DNA of 64,000 nt, taken from contig CAYULW010000001.1 of NCBI GenBank assembly GCA_964445815.1, positions 62,001 through 126,000 on the forward strand. Reading direction: 5' to 3'. Both the position numbers and the translations under genes were made by a program. Shown piece by piece: positions 24,006-32,211 of the stretch. Within the stretch, counting starts at the first letter, position 1, and every line of letters begins with the position of its first letter. This stretch comes from CAYULW01 sp964445815 (GTDB lineage Bacteria > Bacteroidota > Bacteroidia > Flavobacteriales_E > Vicingaceae). The notes beneath the pieces are model-generated. The model worked only from the letters and a program-made list of their open reading frames with translations, ran no database searches and had not been told where the DNA came from.

Positions 24006-26186
24006 ATGGATCGAATTGTAGGTATTGAGTTAAGTCACCGTTTTGCTCCCATAGAAATACGAGAGCAATTGGCATTGAACAAGCAGCAAACCCTTGATGC
24101 TTTAAAAACATTAAAAGAACCTTATCAGGAGGTTTTTATCATTTCCACATGCAACAGATTGTCCTTATATGCTTATGGAGAGAGTTATTTGCATCTCGAA
24201 AAATATCTGGAGCAATTTGGCCCTTATAACCAATACCTTTCTGTTTTACCCGATACAAAAATTGCGATACAGAACTTATTTTCGACTGCAGCAGGTTTGG
24301 AATCTCAGGCCATAGGTGAACATCAAATCGTCGGACAGATTCGAGACGCTTTAGACTTAGCACGAGAACAAAAAACCATTGGGCCAATGCTGGATGAATT
24401 GATTCGTCAGGCTATTCATGTTGGTAAAAGAGCACGTCTCGAAACGGGAATTGGAAAGCATTCGGCTTCACTGGCTACTGTTGGTTTTGAATTGATCAAT
24501 AAGCATAAAATAAAGCTAGAAGAAAGTTGCATTTTGGTGGTGGGTACAGGCAATATGGCCAATCTGGTTAAGACGGTATTGGATCGTTCATCCGTAAAAC
24601 GACTGTTAATTGCCAGTCATGATTTAGATCGTGCTAATGAAATGGCCAATGAATGGGATGGAGAAGCAGTTCATGTTTCAGAGCTTCCAAAATATTTAGT
24701 TGAAGCAGATGTTATCATAGGTGGAACACAAGGAGAAGTGAATTTGCTCAGCGAAAAAGAAATTGAGAATAGTCGGTGTACACGTGCTCAGTTTGCAATG
24801 AATGCCAAACAGCCTAAACTCTTAATTGATTTTGGATTGCCGCGAAACTTTAACCCCATTCTTAAAACCTTTGAGAATGTTCGGCTTTATGATCTGGACG
24901 ACATTAAAAAAATGACTTTCGATGGTTTGATGAAACGTTATGATGAAATTCCTCAGGTTAAAGCCATTATCAAAGAAGAGGAAGACAAATTCATCCAATG
25001 GTTTTACCATCGAAAAGCTTCTCCTATCGTTGAGGCGTATTGGAACAACCTTCAAGAAACCAAAGAAGAGGAGTTGAAGTGGTTAATGCCGAAGTTAGGC
25101 GAAATTTCAGAAGACCAACAGAAGGTTATCGAACGCTTTGCACATCGTTTGATTCGCAAAGTATCGAAAAAACCGATGGAAGAATTGAACAACTTTTCAC
25201 AAAATCTACACCATAGAGATAATCCCATCAATACGGTTAAAAAGGTGTTTGATATAGATGATGTTGAAATTTTTGTGCCCAAGCGCAGAGTGATTATAGG
25301 CACAAGAGGAAGTAAGTTGGCCTTAACCCAAACTCATCAATTGGTTGAAAGCTTGCGACAAAAAGAACCGAATAATGAGTATGTTACAAAAATCATCCGA
25401 ACAAGTGGAGACGATGGCAACATTACGGTAATGGGTGCTTTTACGACTGCGATTCAAAGAGCCTTAATTGATGGACAAGTTGATATGGCCGTGCATAGTT
25501 TTAAAGATTTGCCCATTGAGTCTGTTCCCGGACTTCAGATTGCTGCAATTACAAAAAGAGAAGATGTGCGGGATGTGCTTTTATCTCGTCATGGAGAGAA
25601 ATTTGAAGACCTTAAGGAAGGAGCTGTAATAGGAACGGGAAGTTTAAGAAGAGAAATTCAATTGAAACAATTGCGTCCGGACATAGAGGTGAAGTTTATT
25701 CAGGGCAATGTAGACAGTAGAATTCAGAAGATGAATGATGGGGAATACGATGCCATCGTTTTGGCAGCTGCAGGCTTAAAACGATTAGGCATGTTAGAAA
25801 AAGCAGATGAATTATTTTCAGAAAGTCAAGTTCTTCCTGCTGTGGGTCAAGGAGCACTGGCGGTTGAAATTAGAGAAGGAGATGAAGATATCTTTCAGCT
25901 TGTACATCAAATTAATCATGAACCCACCCAAATTGCGGCAGAGGCAGAACGAATTTTTCTTGAAGCTTTGGGTGGTGGATGTAATTTCCCTATAGCTGCT
26001 TTGGCAAAAGTTGATGGAGATCACTTTGAAATAGAAGGTCTTTTTGCAACTGCTGATGGGAAAATCGTGAAACAATCAAAGATGGAAGGACATAGAGGCT
26101 CTTCTGTTCAATTGGCCAGACAATTGGCTTATGATCTGAACAATTTACTTTTAGATCAAAAACATCAAGAGGAGAGTGAAGCTTGA
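24006..26186 (+). CDS. HemA-HemC fusion: glutamyl-tRNA reductase / hydroxymethylbilane synthase, 726 aa
   Basis: One uninterrupted ORF encodes two haem-pathway enzymes. Residues 1 to about 415 are glutamyl-tRNA reductase: start IVGIELSHRFAPIEIREQLAL, catalytic Cys49 in STCNRL, GEHQIVGQ (104-111), the NADPH-binding VVGTGNMA (178-185) and a C-terminal dimerisation helix. Residues about 428-726 are hydroxymethylbilane synthase: IGTRGSKLALTQ (431-442), VHSFKDLP (496-503), GTGSLRRE, GNVDSR and the dipyrromethane cofactor Cys659 in GGGCNFPIA. Both halves have normal length and intact key residues. No stop or ATG separates them (GTG codons occur at residues 424 and 429, so internal initiation cannot be excluded). 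The enzymes catalyse non-adjacent steps. The hemD start overlaps its end by 11 nt. Confidence 0.93.
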   Translation: MDRIVGIELSHRFAPIEIREQLALNKQQTLDALKTLKEPYQEVFIISTCNRLSLYAYGESYLHLEKYLEQFGPYNQYLSVLPDTKIAIQNLFSTAAGLESQAIGEHQIVGQIRDALDLAREQKTIGPMLDELIRQAIHVGKRARLETGIGKHSASLATVGFELINKHKIKLEESCILVVGTGNMANLVKTVLDRSSVKRLLIASHDLDRANEMANEWDGEAVHVSELPKYLVEADVIIGGTQGEVNLLSEKEIENSRCTRAQFAMNAKQPKLLIDFGLPRNFNPILKTFENVRLYDLDDIKKMTFDGLMKRYDEIPQVKAIIKEEEDKFIQWFYHRKASPIVEAYWNNLQETKEEELKWLMPKLGEISEDQQKVIERFAHRLIRKVSKKPMEELNNFSQNLHHRDNPINTVKKVFDIDDVEIFVPKRRVIIGTRGSKLALTQTHQLVESLRQKEPNNEYVTKIIRTSGDDGNITVMGAFTTAIQRALIDGQVDMAVHSFKDLPIESVPGLQIAAITKREDVRDVLLSRHGEKFEDLKEGAVIGTGSLRREIQLKQLRPDIEVKFIQGNVDSRIQKMNDGEYDAIVLAAAGLKRLGMLEKADELFSESQVLPAVGQGALAVEIREGDEDIFQLVHQINHEPTQIAAEAERIFLEALGGGCNFPIAALAKVDGDHFEIEGLFATADGKIVKQSKMEGHRGSSVQLARQLAYDLNNLLLDQKHQEESEA

Positions 26187-26943
26187 TTTAAATCGAAAGA
26201 AGGTGTTAATCACCCGAGCGGCACATCAATCTGAAGAATTTGAAAAGTGGGTAAAAAGAGCAAATGGCCAACCGGTTCTTTTTCCAATGATTCAATTACT
26301 CGAATGTGAAGACCAGACAGATATTCAATACCAACTAGCTAATTTGGATAAGATAGACTGGTTGGTCTTTACAAGTGAAAACGCTGTCCAGTTCTTTTTT
26401 AAATATGCACATCAAGCAGGCTTAAAGTTTTATTTCTATCCGAATTTAAAGATTGCAACTGTTGGTGAGAAAACGAAACTCGCTTTGGAGCAATTAGGTT
26501 ATCGCACCAATTTTGTACCCATAAAATATACTGCCGAGATCTTAGCAGCCAATATGGATGAAAACATAGAGGGCAAAAACATCCTGATTCCAAGATCTTC
26601 CAAGGCAAAAGATAATTATCTGGAAGCCTTTAGAAAACGAGGAGCAAATCCTATTCCTTTAACAGTATATGTGAATCAAATAATGACCTATACCGATGAG
26701 GAAGTGTTGAATGTATTGGAGCATGAGGCAGACTACATCACTTTCACAAGCGGTTCAACGGTGAAGGGTTTTGTAAAGGCCATTCAACAAGTGAATCGTC
26801 CGACTCCAAATGCAAAATATTACTCCATAGGCCCAAGCACAACTAAAGTAGCAGAAGATTTAGGCTTAGCAATCGATGCTACTGCCAAAGTGCACACAAT
26901 AGAAGGTATATTTGAACTGATAAAAGAAAACGAAAATGTTTAG
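26176..26943 (+). CDS. hemD: Uroporphyrinogen-III synthase, 255 aa (copy in the haem operon)
   Basis: Cyclises hydroxymethylbilane to uroporphyrinogen III. The fold is visible as two similar halves: VLITRAAHQSEEFEKWVKRANGQ at the start, DWLVFTSENAVQFFFKYA in the first lobe, NILIPRSSKAKD as hinge and ADYITFTSGSTVKGFVKA with YSIGPSTTKVAEDLGL in the second. These are the recurrent HemD motifs (TSxNAV, TSGSTV, IGxxT). It starts with GTG inside the end of the upstream fusion gene (11-nt overlap) and its end overlaps the hemB start by 8 nt, so translation is coupled through the operon. A diverged HemD paralogue is encoded at 42104-42850. Confidence 0.92.
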   Translation: MKLDLNRKKVLITRAAHQSEEFEKWVKRANGQPVLFPMIQLLECEDQTDIQYQLANLDKIDWLVFTSENAVQFFFKYAHQAGLKFYFYPNLKIATVGEKTKLALEQLGYRTNFVPIKYTAEILAANMDENIEGKNILIPRSSKAKDNYLEAFRKRGANPIPLTVYVNQIMTYTDEEVLNVLEHEADYITFTSGSTVKGFVKAIQQVNRPTPNAKYYSIGPSTTKVAEDLGLAIDATAKVHTIEGIFELIKENENV

Positions 26944-27895
26944 ACCACGAAGATTAAGAGCCAATGCTGCCATCAGAAACATGGTACGTGAAACTCAATT
27001 GTCTGTTAATGATTTCATTTATCCCATGTTTATTGAGGAAGGAGAAGGGATAAAAAAGGAAATTGTCTCCATGCCCGGTATATATAGAACATCCATTGAT
27101 CGTTTAGATGAAGAACTTTTAGAGTTAAGGGACTTGGGAATACAATCCATTATGCTTTTTGGAATTCCTCAACATAAAGATGCTATTGGTAGTGAATCAT
27201 GGAATGATGAAGCAGTTGTTCAGCAAGCGGCCAAGTACATCAAGAAGAACTACCCTGATTTTTACTTAATTGCCGATATCTGCTTTTGTGAATACACAGA
27301 CCATGGTCATTGTGGTGTCTTGGATGGCGATACGGTTCACAATGACCACACTTTAACCAATTTGGAAAAACAAACTTTGTCTATGGCAAAAGCCGGATTT
27401 GATATGTTGGCGCCTTCAGGCATGATGGATGGAGCCATTGGAGTGATGCGTGATGCATTGGATTTAAATGGCTTCGAAAACACACCTTTGATGGCCTATG
27501 CTGTGAAATATGCTTCAGCCTTTTACGGACCCTTCAGAGATGCGGCAGATTCTGCACCTTCATTTGGCGATAGAAAAACCTACCAAATGGATCCGGCGAA
27601 TCGCACCGAAGCGATTAAAGAAGCAGCTTTAGACGTGCAGCAAGGTGCTGATATTTTGATGGTCAAGCCGGCTCTATCTTATTTGGACATTATTCGGGAA
27701 GTGAAGGATCAGTTTGACCTACCTATAGCTGCTTACAATGTAAGTGGAGAATATGCCATGGTGAAAGCCGCGGCGCAAAAAGGCTGGATAGATGGTGAAA
27801 AGGTAATGCTCGAAAAACTATTGTCCATGAAGCGAGCCGGAGCAGACATCATTTTAACCTATCATGCGAAAGAAGCGGCTAAGTTATTAGCTTAA
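26936..27895 (+). CDS. hemB: Porphobilinogen synthase (delta-aminolevulinate dehydratase), 319 aa
   Basis: Condenses two 5-aminolevulinates to porphobilinogen. The zinc-type metal site is visible as CFCEYTDHGHCG (Cys-x-Cys-x7-Cys), which points to a zinc-dependent rather than magnesium-only enzyme. The active-site lysines are in AVKYASAFYGPF and in MVKPALSYLD (Schiff-base Lys). YQMDPANRTEA is the conserved substrate-side loop. It overlaps hemD by 8 nt. After it the operon is broken by a GT87-like gene on the other strand before hemL and hemE. Confidence 0.97.
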   Translation: MFRPRRLRANAAIRNMVRETQLSVNDFIYPMFIEEGEGIKKEIVSMPGIYRTSIDRLDEELLELRDLGIQSIMLFGIPQHKDAIGSESWNDEAVVQQAAKYIKKNYPDFYLIADICFCEYTDHGHCGVLDGDTVHNDHTLTNLEKQTLSMAKAGFDMLAPSGMMDGAIGVMRDALDLNGFENTPLMAYAVKYASAFYGPFRDAADSAPSFGDRKTYQMDPANRTEAIKEAALDVQQGADILMVKPALSYLDIIREVKDQFDLPIAAYNVSGEYAMVKAAAQKGWIDGEKVMLEKLLSMKRAGADIILTYHAKEAAKLLA

Positions 27896-27896
27896 A

Positions 27897-29144
27897 CTAA
27901 TCTTTCGGCAATCTGGGATGAAAAATAAACATCGCCGGAATCAACAGTAAAGCTCCATAAGTAATCAACTTAAAATGTTGGGTAATTCGGTTGAATTCTC
28001 TTCCAATTATACCGTCCGTACTGAGCGTCATTAGAATAAAGCTAAAAACGAGCAAAATGAACAAAATCCAAGATTTTTTGGGCACGGGGTTTTGTAATGA
28101 TTTGGTTTTTAGCAAAATTGCAATTAAGAAAGTTTGAGCGGGCATTACTAAGAAAAAAGCATACTTCTGTTGACGTGGGAATAAAAGTGGAATCAATAGA
28201 AACAAGTAAGACAGATCCTTAAATTCATCTAATGGATGAATTGATTTTTGAAAGGGCTTCCATCTGAAAATGGCAATACAACTTAAAACAAGCAAAAACC
28301 TGAATGCATTTAGTATGAAAATGGATTGCTTAATTGGTAGGTTAAATAAATTGCGCTTTAGCTCTAAAATGCCTTCGGTTTTACTAAATAAAGTGGGAAT
28401 TAAAGCAGATAAGCTATGCACACCAAGATTAGTTTCTACCAAGTTATCATTTAAGTTTGGATCAATTGAATTCCACCATGAAACATGTAATTGATAGTTA
28501 AAATCCCAACCTAAAACCACAGCGGGTAAGCACAGATAAATCAAGAAAAAGACAAGACTTGATGCTACAGCTTTAGATTGTGATCGAAAAATCAAATAAG
28601 GGATAAATACAAGTGCCAACACTTTGATATTAATGGCTAATGCAAGTAATGCGCCACCTTTCAAAACTTGGTTTTGATTAAAATAAGAAAAAGACTCTAA
28701 AACAGACCATAAGACATAAATGGTCATTTGTAACATCTCAAAATTATAGATGAGAAAACGAGCAGAACTCGCAAAGGCAAAGATAAAAAGGTAAATAAGG
28801 TGTTTTGATTCCAAATTCAATGGCTTTAGCCATAGTTTAATCAGTGTCACTGTCCGATAGACAAAAAAGACATTGATGACGAGCCAGATAAGGTTCGCTA
28901 AATACTGAGGAATATGGGTTAATGGAATGAGTAAAGTGGCCCATAGCGGACTGTAAAAGTACATGCCGTAATTGTCTCCATTAAAATGCAACCATTTTTG
29001 ATAAGGAATTTGGCCTTGTTCTATAAGTTTAGAAGCTTCCAAGTAGATGATAAAGTCACCATTGCCTTGGGCTTCCTTTAAAATAAACAAAGCGATCAAT
29101 AGGCTTGCCAAGCCATACAAGAGGTATTTGATTTTTTTGTTCAT
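27897..29144 (-). CDS. GT87/DUF2029-like membrane glycosyltransferase, 415 aa
   Basis: Polytopic membrane protein with about ten hydrophobic segments and the GT-C start pattern. A first helix is followed by GNGDFIIYLEASKLIEQGQIPYQ (acidic D..IY motif, about residues 28-50) and YYSPLWATLL(I)PLTHIP, typical of DUF2029/GT87 mannosyltransferases and of a Bacteroidota set annotated as hypothetical. It would use a polyprenyl-linked sugar donor at the outer face of the inner membrane. Acceptor unknown. Its position inside an otherwise contiguous haem cluster, on the opposite strand and 1 nt from the hemB stop, looks like an insertion into an ancestral hem operon. Confidence 0.72.
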   Translation of the reverse strand: MNKKIKYLLYGLASLLIALFILKEAQGNGDFIIYLEASKLIEQGQIPYQKWLHFNGDNYGMYFYSPLWATLLIPLTHIPQYLANLIWLVINVFFVYRTVTLIKLWLKPLNLESKHLIYLFIFAFASSARFLIYNFEMLQMTIYVLWSVLESFSYFNQNQVLKGGALLALAINIKVLALVFIPYLIFRSQSKAVASSLVFFLIYLCLPAVVLGWDFNYQLHVSWWNSIDPNLNDNLVETNLGVHSLSALIPTLFSKTEGILELKRNLFNLPIKQSIFILNAFRFLLVLSCIAIFRWKPFQKSIHPLDEFKDLSYLFLLIPLLFPRQQKYAFFLVMPAQTFLIAILLKTKSLQNPVPKKSWILFILLVFSFILMTLSTDGIIGREFNRITQHFKLITYGALLLIPAMFIFHPRLPKD

Positions 29145-29254
29145 TTTTTAGAGTAATGCGAAGATAAAAATTAGCGCATTAGAAATCATAAAGAGCGAGA
29201 ACAATATACCCGATAAGCAGGAGATTAACGGCTTTGCTTGTGTAATTTCGCCAT

Positions 29255-30538
29255 ATGAATTTATCACAATCTCAACAGCTTTTTGAACGGGCAAAACAAT
29301 CCATGGTTGGCGGGGTAAACAGCCCAGTTAGAGCATTTAATTCGGTTGGAGGCAATCCGCTTTTTATAGAGCGGGGAGAAGGCATTCACATTTACGATGC
29401 AGATGGTAATGAATACATCGATTTAATTGGCTCTTACGGGCCACTGATCTTGGGTCACGCCCATCCAAAAGTGGTGGAGAGAGTTCAAGAGGCTTTGAAA
29501 AAGAGCTTCAGTTTCGGAGCTAGCTCCAAAGATGAAATTGAATTGGCTGAATTGGTCAAAGAAGCTTTTCCGCATTTGGATAAGGTGCGTTTTGTCAATT
29601 CCGGAACGGAGGCGGTTTTGTCTGCCATTCGCCTGGCACGGGCTTTTACAAATCGAAACAAGATCGTCAAGTTTGCAGGTTGTTATCATGGGCATTCTGA
29701 TGCTTTGTTGGTGGCTGCAGGTTCGGGTTTAGCGACCTTAAACATTCCCGGCTCAAAAGGTGTCCCTCAAGAAGCAGTGAGTAATACCTTAATTGCTCAA
29801 TATAACAGCATAGAAAGTGTAAAAGCATTGATTGCTCAACATCACCAAGAGATTGCTGCGATTTTTATTGAACCTGTTGCAGGAAATATGGGAGTAGTTG
29901 TTCCAGAAAAGTCGTTTATGACTCAATTGCGAGAACTGTGTTCAGAACATGGGGTTCTTCTCGTCATTGATGAGGTAATGACAGGGTTTAGACAAAAGTT
30001 TGGAGGTGCACAAGATCATTTTGGCATACAAGCAGACATTACCTGTATGGGTAAAGTCATCGGTGGTGGAATGCCTGTTGGCGCTTATGGAGCAAGAGCC
30101 GAGATCATGGATATGGTCGCTCCACTAGGAGGAGTATATCAGGCAGGAACATTATCAGGCAACCCGATAGCCATGGCTTGTGGTTTGGCGACCTTAAGAG
30201 AACTCAAGAAGCAAGATTATCAGCGTGCTGATCATTTGGGCAAAGAGGTGAAAGCTTGCTTAGAATCTGCTGCTGTGGAAAAGGGAATTGATATTGTGGT
30301 CAATCAATTTGGTTTGATGGTCAACCCTTTCTTTACAAATAAAGCAGTCATAGACTTTGATTCAGCACAGCAGAGTGATACGGCATTGTTTGCCAAATTC
30401 TTCTGGGCGGCCGCAGAAAATGGCTTATACATTCCACCATCACAATTTGAAGCTTGGTTTTTACCAATCGTCCTAACAGATGAAGAGCTAGAATTGATCA
30501 AAACGCGTATTCATCAGACATTTAAAGCATTGAACTAA
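29255..30538 (+). CDS. hemL: Glutamate-1-semialdehyde 2,1-aminomutase, 427 aa
   Basis: PLP enzyme that makes 5-aminolevulinate, the step directly after glutamyl-tRNA reductase. Start SQQLFERAKQSMVGGVNSPVRAF is diagnostic. Further along are GSYGPLILGHAHP, FVNSGTEAVLSAIRLAR, CYHGHSDALLV, VIDEVMTGFR (PLP Asp) and the Schiff-base Lys in CMGKVIGGGMPVGAYG. Full length. It begins a second haem block with hemE 1 nt downstream. A weak -7 box TAATTTCG (29243-29250) ends just before the ATG, which would make the message nearly leaderless. Confidence 0.97.
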   Translation: MNLSQSQQLFERAKQSMVGGVNSPVRAFNSVGGNPLFIERGEGIHIYDADGNEYIDLIGSYGPLILGHAHPKVVERVQEALKKSFSFGASSKDEIELAELVKEAFPHLDKVRFVNSGTEAVLSAIRLARAFTNRNKIVKFAGCYHGHSDALLVAAGSGLATLNIPGSKGVPQEAVSNTLIAQYNSIESVKALIAQHHQEIAAIFIEPVAGNMGVVVPEKSFMTQLRELCSEHGVLLVIDEVMTGFRQKFGGAQDHFGIQADITCMGKVIGGGMPVGAYGARAEIMDMVAPLGGVYQAGTLSGNPIAMACGLATLRELKKQDYQRADHLGKEVKACLESAAVEKGIDIVVNQFGLMVNPFFTNKAVIDFDSAQQSDTALFAKFFWAAAENGLYIPPSQFEAWFLPIVLTDEELELIKTRIHQTFKALN

Positions 30539-30539
30539 A

Positions 30540-31565
30540 ATGACAGCATTTAACGATAGATTTTTAAAAGCCTGTAGAAAAGAGCAAGTAGACCGTCCAC
30601 CAGTTTGGTTTATGCGACAGGCAGGGCGTTATCAGGAAAAGTACCGAGCCATTAGAAAAAAACACTCTCTGGTTGACATTTGTAAAATTCCGGAAGTCTG
30701 CGCTGAGGTGACTTTATTGCCCATACAACAGTTTGGTTTTGATGCTGCCATTATTTTTTCAGACATCATGATTCCTCTGGAGCCGATGGGAATTGATTTT
30801 GAGTACAAGCCAGGTGTAGGCCCGATTATACACAACCCGATTCGATCGAAAGCAGATGTTGAGAACTTGAAAACTCTGGACTTTGGAAAAGACTTACAAT
30901 ATACAGGAGAAGGTATGCGCATTCTGAGAAAGGAACTCAATGTGCCCTGTCTGGGTTTTGTTGGAGCACCATTTACCTTGGCGAGTTACATGTTAGAAGG
31001 AGGCCCTTCAAAGAATTACATCAAAATGAAAAGCTTCATGTATCAAGAAACGGAAGCTTGGCATACATTGATAAAAAAATTGGCTGTAAACATGGCAGAC
31101 TACCTTCTCTTTCAAGTGGAAAGTGGCGCCATGGCTGTTCAGATCTTTGATTCTTGGGTCGGTAGTCTGAGTCAAGAAGATTATCGGGAATATGTTTTGC
31201 CGCACATGAAAGAAATGGTGGCTCACATTAAAGCAAAAACCAATGTACCGGTGGTGCTATTTGGCACCAACTCTTCTCATTTATTGTTGGATATGCAATC
31301 GACAGGTGCAGATGTGATTGGTATCGATTGGAAAACGGACTTAGCTACGGCCTGGCAAAGTATGAATTACGAAGTCGCGGTGCAAGGTAATTTAGATCCA
31401 ACCTTATTGTTTGCCGACTGGTCGTTGATTGAGACAAGAGCCAAACAACTATTGAATACAGTTCAAAACCGACCCGGCTTTATCTTCAATTTGGGGCACG
31501 GTATTTTACCGGGTACTCCGGAAGACAATGTTGGGCGATTGGTAAATTTGGTGCAGGGCAGGTAA
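30540..31565 (+). CDS. hemE: Uroporphyrinogen decarboxylase, 341 aa
   Basis: Decarboxylates uroporphyrinogen III to coproporphyrinogen III. Signature 1 is present as RPPVWFMRQAGRYQEKYR near the N-terminus, and signature 2 as GFVGAPFTLASYMLEGGPSKNY (about residues 140-160). IIFSDIMIPLEPMG carries the conserved active-site Asp, and NLGHGILPGTPEDNV is the typical C-terminal block with the essential His. It follows hemL by 1 nt. Together with the fusion gene, hemD, hemB and hemL it gives every step from glutamyl-tRNA to coproporphyrinogen III; later steps are not in this window. Confidence 0.97.
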   Translation: MTAFNDRFLKACRKEQVDRPPVWFMRQAGRYQEKYRAIRKKHSLVDICKIPEVCAEVTLLPIQQFGFDAAIIFSDIMIPLEPMGIDFEYKPGVGPIIHNPIRSKADVENLKTLDFGKDLQYTGEGMRILRKELNVPCLGFVGAPFTLASYMLEGGPSKNYIKMKSFMYQETEAWHTLIKKLAVNMADYLLFQVESGAMAVQIFDSWVGSLSQEDYREYVLPHMKEMVAHIKAKTNVPVVLFGTNSSHLLLDMQSTGADVIGIDWKTDLATAWQSMNYEVAVQGNLDPTLLFADWSLIETRAKQLLNTVQNRPGFIFNLGHGILPGTPEDNVGRLVNLVQGR

Positions 31566-31614
31566 TAAATGAAGAATATTGGAGTTATTCTTAACTAATG
31601 TTTAATTTGAAGTT

Positions 31615-32211
31615 ATGAAAGGTGTTTTAGCGTGTCTTCTAATTCTTGTATTAAGCTTTCCTTGTGTCATTTATGGACAAGAAACAGAAGAAGGATTTCG
31701 TCCATTAGTAGAAAGAAAAAATGAGGTAAAGCTGGGCGCTATTCAGTTAATTGGTAACTCACGGATAAACATTGAATATGAACGAATATTGGATTCCTAT
31801 TCGTCCTATGGATTAAATGCAGTTCATGATCTGGAATCAGAAGAGGATTGGGACTTAGATAACTTAATAAACATTAGAATAAGCCCTTTCTTTAGAATGT
31901 ATTTTACGAAGCGTGAAGATTATGGGTCTAACGGCTTTTTTGCTCAGGTTTTTGCATCCTACACAAATGGCGAGACCTATACCAGTGAGTATTACAGTAC
32001 CTATCAAAATGGATATTACTATAGTTCTTATCTTGAAAAGAAAGAGTCGTATAATGCTTTCTCAGGAGGCTTTTCTTTAGGCAAAAAGTGGACGAATCGA
32101 AAAGGCTTTGCTTTACAAGCTGTAATTGGAATTGGACGTAAAATAGCAGGGAGCGATGTAGCTCCGGAATTTATAGCACCCGGAGCGCTGTCCATTGGAT
32201 ATCGCTTTTAG
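31615..32211 (+). CDS. Putative outer-membrane protein, DUF3575-like, 198 aa
   Basis: Signal peptide of about 22 residues ending VIYGQ. The mature part is a small beta-barrel candidate: KLGAIQLIGNSRINIEYERIL near the start, then alternating aromatic strands (FFRMYFTKR, GFFAQVFASYTNG), an unusual Tyr-rich loop (SEYYSTYQNGYYYSSY, about residues 125-140), and a final strand ending SIGYRF. The N..IEYER and terminal YRF pattern is that of DUF3575-like barrels. Function unknown. It follows hemE by 49 nt in the same direction and might be read through, but has no evident tie to haem. Its stop overlaps recJ's by 4 nt. Confidence 0.62.
   Translation: MKGVLACLLILVLSFPCVIYGQETEEGFRPLVERKNEVKLGAIQLIGNSRINIEYERILDSYSSYGLNAVHDLESEEDWDLDNLINIRISPFFRMYFTKREDYGSNGFFAQVFASYTNGETYTSEYYSTYQNGYYYSSYLEKKESYNAFSGGFSLGKKWTNRKGFALQAVIGIGRKIAGSDVAPEFIAPGALSIGYRF

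Noticed and set aside
25260..25290. HemA-HemC fusion as a frameshift or sequencing artefact
   Set aside because: The linker is in one clean frame, both sides keep normal length and motifs, and codon use does not change. An error would more likely leave an overlap or truncated domain.
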